A stretch of DNA of 64,000 nt from Liopterus haemorrhoidalis (Eukaryota; Arthropoda; Insecta; Coleoptera; Dytiscidae), in assembly GCA_963971575.1 (NCBI GenBank), contig OZ020620.1, forward strand, positions 43,438,924 to 43,502,923, given 5' to 3'. The translations under genes were made by a program, and so were the position numbers. Below, one piece after another: positions 57,265 through 64,000 of the stretch (its first letter is position 1; the number at the start of each line of letters is the position of its first letter). The notes below the pieces were generated by a model. That model searched no databases. It had not been told where the DNA came from and saw only the letters and a program-made list of their open reading frames with translations.

Positions 57265-57479
57265 CTGCACGTGACGTTTCTAGGATACACTCCAGGATAA
57301 TTAGGACTCTGTATCCTGCAGGGCTGTTTGCTACAGTCTTCCAAAAGTCGATCGCAGTAAGTACCAGGTTGTAGAGCGCCTCGCCATGACGTCATTGAAC
57401 TATTCCCATAACGTAATCTTGCTTCGCTTTTTCGCAAAAATTTGTAGGAAAGTTTGAAATCGAAATTATATCCGATGCC
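57265..57479 (-). CDS. culd: culd-like gene, most 5' exon found
   Basis: The acceptor TTTGTTTCAG precedes 57479 and the donor GCAG/GTAAGG follows 57265. It enters in phase 0 and leaves in phase 2. It encodes 71 complete residues. The first part (GIGYNFDFKLSYKFL) is the closing strand of one CUB domain. A linker follows, then GTYCDRLLEDCSKQPCRIQS and PNYPGVYPRNVTC, the opening of the next CUB domain, whose remainder is in the next two exons. An NSS and an NVT sequon are present. Since it starts mid-domain, at least one coding exon lies further 5'; none was recognised up to 64000. Confidence 0.9.
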
Positions 57480-57527
57480 CTGAAACAAAATAATTTTATC
57501 AAAATAACATATGTACCTACATATACA

Positions 57528-58594
57528 GTCGGCTGAAAATAATAAGGTTGTATGTCGAAGTGTATTACATTTGAGAAAACAAGCTTCAAAAATTTTGACA
57601 TGAAAAAAACCAATATAAGGTTACAATACAAGGAAGAAATTTTTTTAATAACTATATATTGATATGTTATTGTCATTAACGCATTATTTTGAAAAAAAAA
57701 AATTTGAATAATACCATTTTAACAATTTGAAAAATGAACATACAACTTTGTTATTAAGAAAAACACGAAACTTAGTACCTTAACGTTACATACAGCTTTG
57801 TAGTTCAAAGTAATATCGGGGGAAAATTCAGTTTATAGGTAAAGCTTCAGTTTTTAGGTTTCTGAAAATTGTTAAAAAGGTACCCGAAAGGTAAAAGAAA
57901 TGTTAGTCACGTATTAAATTTTTATTTGATTAAATAACACAAATTAAACAATATGCTTGCAAAATAATAACAAATTAAACATTAATCTTATAAAAAATTA
58001 AAAGATAAATTAAGATAATTTGAACTGAAACTGAAACATTCGAAATAAAAAAAAATAAACGAAATAAATTGTATTTTTATTATTTTCTTGAGATTTACTT
58101 TCGTGACAATATTGTTTCATAATAAGATTTGTCCATAGTAGGCATCCAATCCAGCATAGATTTTAAAGCGATTACCTTGTTTTCTGGTAACGGATTTTTA
58201 TTTGTAGAAACCTTAATGCCTCTAAATATATTTAAAAAGTCTTCAAGATCTTGTTTTATTCTTTTTAATATTTTTTGTAACCCAGGTGCCCGAAAAAGAT
58301 GTTTTATATTTAACATAAAAGATGTTGTATGTCAAACATACAACCATAAATTATGAATTAAAAAAAAAAAACAATTAAAATACAAGGGTGTATGTTTTAA
58401 CATACAACTATGTTTTGTAAGTTTTTTATTTTTTAAGACATACAACTATGGTTTTCTGCTTTTTTCTCCGACACCGGTAATGCTATCTTATGGAAATTAT
58501 TGGAACAAGTAGGTTACGTGACATACACCTCTATAGTATTGAAAAGTGCATTTGACAAAAAATGTCACATACAACCTTATTATTTTCAGCCGAC
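57528..58594. mobile_element. Unclassified element with 28-bp terminal inverted repeats, 1.07 kb
   Basis: GTCGGCTGAAAATAATAAGG at the left and its inverse at the right match perfectly and extend through TTGTATGT. Copies of ACATACAAC recur near both ends and inside (58326-58345, 58394-58410, 58438-58450). The minus strand at 58316-58095 has a 73-codon frame (LQKILKRIKQDLEDFLNIF, LDWMPTMDKSYYETILSRK) that I do not recognise. The left end is only 46 bp upstream of the acceptor of the exon at 57479. No clear target duplication. Confidence 0.75.
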
Positions 58595-59745
58595 GAATTA
58601 TTTTTTTATAGGTTTTGCTTTTGGTTAAATCAAGTAATAAAGGTGATATTTTAAGTTTTTTAATAAACAGTATTAATGCCGTAACAACCCCTTGGAATGA
58701 ATATTTTGATAAACCCTGTCCGAATTTCCGAATCTTGGTTTTAATGTTATATTAATTACTTGCTAGCTTTTGGGCGAAAATATTTGTGAGAATTATTTTA
58801 GTTAAATTATTTACCATTAAACAATAACTTTCTTTAAGTGATAAGAGACAGAATTGCTGCACTGGCAATTTATAGATATAATAGCTTTTGTTATTAATTA
58901 GAATATACATTTTTATTTCTGGACCCCACGAGGCTCTACGCGAATGTATCGGTAGAATGTGTCGTTATAAGGACAATCCTGATAAGCAGAATCGTATTTT
59001 CTTAAATTATTTAAATCTCTCCTAGATTCTCCTAAAAAATATTTAACCTTTAATCTTTAACAATTACAAGAATGAGGGACATCTGCGACGGATTGTGATG
59101 CTATTTTATAAGTATACTGGCGCCTAGCAAACCAGAACCCTGGCATAACCTCTCTGTGCCATCCTCGAATTACCGACTAAAATAGTTATAAAACTTATGC
59201 ATGCTTGTATTATTATACCTGTCATAAATTTCCTAAACAGACAGATAATGTTCGATGCGTTAAGCAGGAGATCATGTAGACGTGGAGGTGTTGTACAGTA
59301 TGCATTTGGTAGAGACAGTAATCGTGAGATAATCGCGCTCGATCTCAACATTGTTCGTAGATGCGGATTATTAGGAGATCAGCATGCCTCGCAGATTGCA
59401 AACATTCAACCATCAACAATACTAAGGGATTATATGCATGTTACTGTCACAAGGCATTTAATGGCATTTGCAAATATCACTGTTTCAATAATTATGTGTC
59501 AATTCTTCAGATTAAGGACAATTAAAATTAGGTCAAATTTTTGTACTACAATCTGTATAATACGACATCCTTGTTGATTTTTTGCGAACTATACGAGAGA
59601 AAAGGAAAAACTAAAAATAATTTAAAATATTACTGCAAATATTATTACGCTACTACCCAGCAAACATTCAACCATCGGTCGAATGACGGCAAACTATCTG
59701 TTGGTAAATTGCTAGCACTAAAATTTTGAGCAACGCCAGTATTAA
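58595..59745. other. Unassigned DNA
   Basis: A 126-codon plus-strand frame at 59197-59577 was not recognised. Because it directly precedes an RNase H-like LINE remnant it may be decayed retroelement sequence, but nothing in it supports a function. Confidence 0.45.
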
Positions 59746-59749
59746 TAAT

Positions 59750-60050
59750 ATACTTCACATTTGTATTTCGCATTCCTCCTATATGAACAAATATCTTGAC
59801 GGACTTGCTGAGCGCTCTGAACAGTATCCAAGATCCAGATCCAGTGCATCTTCTACTAAAGATCCGGTTGCTACTCCACAATCTGAATGCTCAGAATGTG
59901 AGGGTAGAGCTGTTTTGAATACCGGGACATGTTTGTATTAAAGGCAACGAAGCGGAAGATGCAGCTGCAAAAGCCGCCTCGCACAGACCTATGATTGATG
60001 TGTGTTTTATTTTTTCAGATGAAGCAAAGAGTCATCTGAATGTATATCAG
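59750..60050 (+). pseudogene. RNase H-like remnant of a non-LTR retrotransposon
   Basis: Plus strand from 59925: GHVCIKGNEAEDAAAKAASH, then DVCFIFSDEAKSHLNVYQ. GHVxIxGNExADxxAK is the C-terminal motif of the LINE RNase H domain. The upstream part (ILHICISHSSYMNKYLDG) may be its decayed beginning. The fragment has frame changes and no RT. Confidence 0.65.
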
Positions 60051-60628
60051 GGTATATAACATGTTCTGTTTATTCTTTTTTAATATGAAAATATCCTATT
60101 TTTTTTTATATATAAACATGCGTTTTCCTAAAAATAAGAGAAATGTTGGGTTCTCTAATTTTTATAGAACCTTATCATTTTTTCCCCATCTTTTTATTCT
60201 AATTCTAATGTCCTGTTTGAACTTGTTTTCTTAAATTTAAAATATTCAAATTAAAATGTAACTCCCGTTTTTATAAAAAAAAATGTTTTAGTTTTTATAG
60301 GTCCTCAAATAAAATTATAAAATTATAAAAACATATCTCTTTTATTACCTTTCATGTCCTTTTTTAAGAATATTTTTCATTTGTTTTCTTTTTATGTTGC
60401 AAACATTTCAAAAATATACCTTCATCGGTAGGCAATTTTAATATTTATCTTAATAAATGTTGAATCATATACATGTTTTTTCTTAACAATAAATTGATAT
60501 TCACATATATATAAACATAAATACGTAAAACTATTAAAAATTCAAGAAATATTATAATATATTAGGATATATTAACATTTATTCCATATAACCGAATACA
60601 AATCTGGAATAAACATGGCGGCTACTGT
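60051..60628. other. Unassigned AT-rich DNA
   Basis: No gene or element was recognised. Confidence 0.5.
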
Positions 60629-60636
60629 CTTTATAC

Positions 60637-61136
60637 CAGGGCTTCGAACCGTTATTTTTTTCGTTTCGGTTTTCGTTCCGGTTCAATTAAAAAAATATAT
60701 ATCGGTTCGGTTCCAGTTTTCGTTCCGCCAAAAATAATGGTTTTTTTCGGTTTTCGGTTCAGTTCCGAGCCGAGTGATAAATTTTTAAATGCTTTTATTT
60801 GTATTAGAAATTTATTTTCTACTATAATTTAGAAGAACATTTTATTCCTTATTCTCTGATAATCATACCAAGGTCGCTGCCAGGGGGGGGTCTGGGCGTT
60901 CAACCCCCCTCTTCCGAAATAATAGTAGCGCATTAGTTAAAAAATTACGAATTACGATTTTTTTCTGCTCATCAGTTTAAAAATTAATCTTAAATAAAAT
61001 ATATTTTATATTCACTCACATTAACATTATCTGAACCGAAATAAACCGATATTTTTTTTCGGTTCAGTTCCGGTTTTCGTTCCGACAAAAATAACGTTTT
61101 TTTCGGTTTTCGGTTCAGTTCCGGTTCGAAGCCCTG
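60637..61136. mobile_element. hAT element, 500 bp, with perfect target duplication
   Basis: The ends are CAGGGCTTCGAACCG and its exact inverse. The 8-bp duplication CTTTATAC flanks both sides (60629-60636 and 61137-61144). Subterminal regions are filled with CGGTTTTCGGTTC-type repeats in both orientations, like the hAT element at 16455. A G-run/C-run patch lies at 60882-60912. Confidence 0.93.
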
Positions 61137-61144
61137 CTTTATAC

Positions 61145-61776
61145 AGTCACTGTAGTGTTCATGATATCAAATTTCATTTTATAACAATTTCTCTATATTA
61201 AATTATAACTTTTATCACCTATTCACGGAAATTACTTTAACTTAAATCTCATCATAATAAATAAAATGCTTTTAAAGTAATAGTCTTTGATTATATGTTC
61301 TTCTATATTATTAACTTCGCAATCTTCCTAAATAAGGCATAACATATGTACTGCAAATTAAGATATAAAAACCATAACTCGCAGTGTGCTTATGCTGGTT
61401 ATGATGATAAGTAGTCGCCACTCGCAATACATTCTACAATATTAGGTAACGCCCCTCACGTGACCTAACCTCATACATTTGTACTTTAACAAAATACCGT
61501 ATTTTAAGTGCATTTATAAGAACTGTTTACTAAATAAGTAGATGCAGGACTTTTTGTTGGAAAAATAAAAATAATTTCTTTCAATAAATTGGTTTTACTT
61601 TAAGTAAATAAAGACGATTTGTATGTTGCACGGAACGTTTATATATTTGTTTTTAACATGCACTAAAATTAGATTTTATTTTTAATTTGGTTTTATTATT
61701 CATCAAAGTTATTTAAAAACGCAGTACCGCTTAATCACATCGGGACTCGTGGTTTTTGATAATAATATCCGAAAAA
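61145..61776. other. Unassigned AT-rich DNA
   Basis: No gene or element was recognised. Confidence 0.5.
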
Positions 61777-62575
61777 AATCAGCTGTGGCCATCACACTTT
61801 TGTTAAATAATTTTTTTCGAAATATTTCTCTGTTGTGAATTATGCGCAAAAATCTTAAAACCGACACGAATAAACTCCCATTTCGAAAGTCTAGAAGTAA
61901 TTGGAGAATTAGACTTATTTTATATGAATTTCGCATTGTTCAAAAAGACTTTATACACTATGTGAAACCTTTTCATAAAGCATCATACTACTGCACTGAA
62001 TATGTAATGTAATTGTATATTTGATACATATATGTATTCAATGAGCTGAACATAACGTTATTTTATTATATTATAGTATAAGATATAACTTAATGTAGTA
62101 AAACTTGTATGGGACTACGGGCACAGTTGGGACCTTTGGTCTGGAGTGTCCTTTATTTCAATAAATAAATTTCTAGTTAACCGATTTTTACCAAAAGTTG
62201 ATCAACTCGTGCCATTGATGTCAAAAGCTTAAATATGAAGTTCCATAAAAATCATTTTAGCCGAATTTGTTCTGGACGTGTACACAGACCGACAGACAGT
62301 GCTAAAAATAGTCAAAACGTTATGTGGAGACTTAGTTCGTAGAGATTCATCGATATCTCAAATGTCAAAATCGGTATGTTCACAATACCTTCCTTATATA
62401 TGTTGGCGGTCGGTAAAAATAAGACAAACAGACAGACAGACCGACAGACATCATGCTAAAAATAGTCAAAACGTTAAGTAGGGACTCAGTTCGTGGAGAT
62501 CCAACGAAATCTCGAAATGTCAAAATCGGTATGATCACAATACCTCCCTTATATATGTTAGCGGTCGGTAAAAAT
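61777..62575. repeat. HINE-B family repeat, rearranged copy
   Basis: The left end ATCAGCTGTGGCCATCAC is at 61778. Family sequence continues to about 61880 (CGACACGAATAAACTCCC), is interrupted by unrelated sequence, and resumes at about 62173 (TAGTTAACCGATTTTTACC). The terminal part is present twice in tandem: 62278-62418 and 62428-62572 both run from a CAGACAGAC tract through GTCAAAACGTTA to GGCGGTCGGT or GCGGTCGGT. Confidence 0.75.
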
Positions 62576-62639
62576 ATGAATACTAAAATTTATTAATTAG
62601 AAATACATATGTAAAATACCAGTTAAAAGAAAATACGCA

Positions 62640-63865
62640 ATAAACTAAAAAAATTATGTAAAGTGTGAATTTTCACATATTTCAGACTTTAGTAGGTATT
62701 TTCCGGCTCAGATCAATGTACATTACCTAAATTTTTATCAGGTTTTTGGTTTAACCCTTTTTGGTAAAAGGGTGCGGGACAAGAACTTTTTTAATACATT
62801 TTTGGCTAAAATCGTGTTAAAAGAAACGAATTTCAAAAAACTATCTATTGTTCCTTCTTCTAAGTCTTTCTTTTGATACCACACAATATATTAAAACAAA
62901 AAATTATCAACGACAAAAAAAGACAATTTTCGAAAAACTTATCAAAAATTCCTGCTGAACTAGTCCGGTTCTCATCAATGTTCACAGAGATTTATTTTTT
63001 TAAGATTTTTTAGATCATACCAGCTGAGAGATACGGTGGGGGACAAAAGTTTTTTGACACATTTTTTTGACAAGTAAAATGATTTTTCAAAAATAAAAAT
63101 TTGTTTGTTGATCCACGCATTAAAATGTTTCATTTGGCATTCCAATCAAAATAAAAAAAAATATATATATATATAATTATTTTATTAAATACATAATTGT
63201 TTATATTTTACTCGGGATGTGATTTTTTAAAATTTCTTTATTTTTCCTATGTGGGTCAAAGAGTTGTATAAGCACTCCAAATTTCAATTTTTTATGTTAA
63301 TAAAAACACCTATATTTATAGGTGTTTTATTGGGTTTTTGTCGATACATAAAAACACAGTTAATCAAATATTTAAAATGATTTTATTATTTGCTTACTAG
63401 TTTCGGTTTGATCTAAACCATTATCAAAGCCTAAAAATAAGTACAGAATTAATATAATAAATTGCATAACAAATAAATATTGCTAAACATTGTTACACTT
63501 ACTTGCGAAAAACACATATAAAAAAATGCAGAATTAAAATTATTTTAATATAATTTAAAACATATTAAAATTGTTACATGTTAATTTAACGGATTTTTTT
63601 TTTCTTATCTCCTTCAGGTTGGGACATCGTTAAGTTACACGTCAACTAAGTTAAAAAAGATTTTTTAAAAAATAGAACTACCGTAATTTCTAATTGAAGT
63701 TAGTTATACTTGTAAAAGATAACACCAATACATTTATCTACGAAATACGGTCAAGAATTCTTTTTATTTCTATGTTAAGGCGTTTAGCTACAATTTCTAC
63801 CGTACAGACAGACAGACACATGAGTGACGTTATAATAGTTTTTTGGTGGTCATACCTACATGCAT
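62640..63865 (-). repeat. HINE-A family repeat, copy 4, diverged and interrupted
   Basis: The minus strand starts at about 63865 (GTAGGTATGACC) with a short GTCT tract at 63807-63820 and TTGTAGCTAAACGCC. It is interrupted at about 63298-63775 by unrelated sequence bordered by ATGTTA on both sides. It then continues with CTCTTTGACCCACATAGG and the family core. A second, partly overlapping core-like stretch is at 62700-62890. The hairpin GTGTGAATTTTCACA lies at 62662-62676. No tRNA-like cassette was recognised. The insert has a palindrome (AAACACCTATATTTATAGGTGTTT) at 63306-63329. Confidence 0.65.
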
Positions 63866-64000
63866 TAAGGATTCCACACACCAAAGCGGCCGCGGTGGCG
63901 CCATGGTAGCGATACGACTAGCGATCAGGTCTCCTCACACTAACGCGGTGGGAGTGGCGGTAGCGGTAGCGATCAGTTAGTGAATCACGGTATATAGTTG
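63866..64000. other. GC-rich end of an element running past the window
   Basis: From TTAAGGATTCCACACACC the base composition turns GC-rich, with GCGGCCGCGGTGGCGCC and repeated GGTAGCG. This looks like the left end of a MITE with TTA or TTAA target whose other end lies outside. No coding similarity. Confidence 0.45.

Noticed and set aside
59197..59577. 126-codon plus-strand reading frame as a gene
   Set aside because: No recognisable domain, no splice or start context, and overlap with an equally long minus-strand frame. Probably chance or decayed retroelement.
63880..63900. NotI-like GCGGCCGC site suggesting cloning-vector contamination
   Set aside because: The surrounding sequence continues as GC-rich repeat without vector features and joins smoothly to a HINE-A end.
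57488..64000. Further upstream exon of the culd-like gene
   Set aside because: I searched minus-strand frames for CUB signatures (C...P.YP..., D.L.VYDG) with a phase-0 donor and found none; the exon most likely lies beyond the window.

Overview
This window is intron-rich, AT-rich eukaryotic DNA, almost certainly from an insect. It holds five exons of one host gene on the minus strand, embedded in a dense, nested population of transposable-element (TE) relics. The insect call rests on the host gene (CUB domains, an LDLa module and a transmembrane segment, most like Drosophila culd) and on the element types: several mariner lineages, a Penelope-like element, PIF/Harbinger and hAT derivatives, and repeats carrying GTCT microsatellites. 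I cannot name the order or species.

Host gene. Exons lie at 57479-57265, 54107-53979, 44964-44745, 34083-32549 and 16358-15998. They have GT/AG junctions and mutually compatible phases (2, 2, 0, 2), giving about 819 residues of the C-terminal part of a type I membrane protein. The introns are 3.2, 9.0, 10.7 and 16.2 kb. The stop codon is at 16000-15998. Exons 5' of 57479 were not found in the window and probably lie beyond it.

Layout. 1-1742: 48-bp minisatellite. 2.6-15.7 kb (downstream of the gene): mariner relics, a SINE, a tandem MITE pair and a Harbinger element with a hAT MITE inside its transposase relic. 16.4-32.5 kb (last intron): hAT, Harbinger, mariner, Penelope-like and HINE-like repeats. 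34-44.7 kb (intron): a third copy of one mariner family, then a stack of nested insertions at 40.2-43.3 kb. 45-54 kb (intron): elements with long terminal inverted repeats, a nearly readable IS630/mariner-type transposase, and two 1-kb HINE-like repeats facing each other. 54.3-57 kb: a SINE with a perfect target duplication and a 139-bp-arm palindrome. 57.5-64 kb: more elements and no recognisable host exon.

Most unusual signal. One repeat family (called HINE-A here; 27.35, 50.55, 53.53 inverted and 63.86 kb inverted) is highly conserved between copies. At the same internal position three copies carry a tRNA-like cassette (box A-like and box B-like sequences followed by T-runs) that differs strongly from copy to copy. 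This looks like a fast-changing pol III-type module inside an otherwise conserved, probably Helentron-like, non-autonomous element. No CRISPR array, operon or bacterial-type gene is present.
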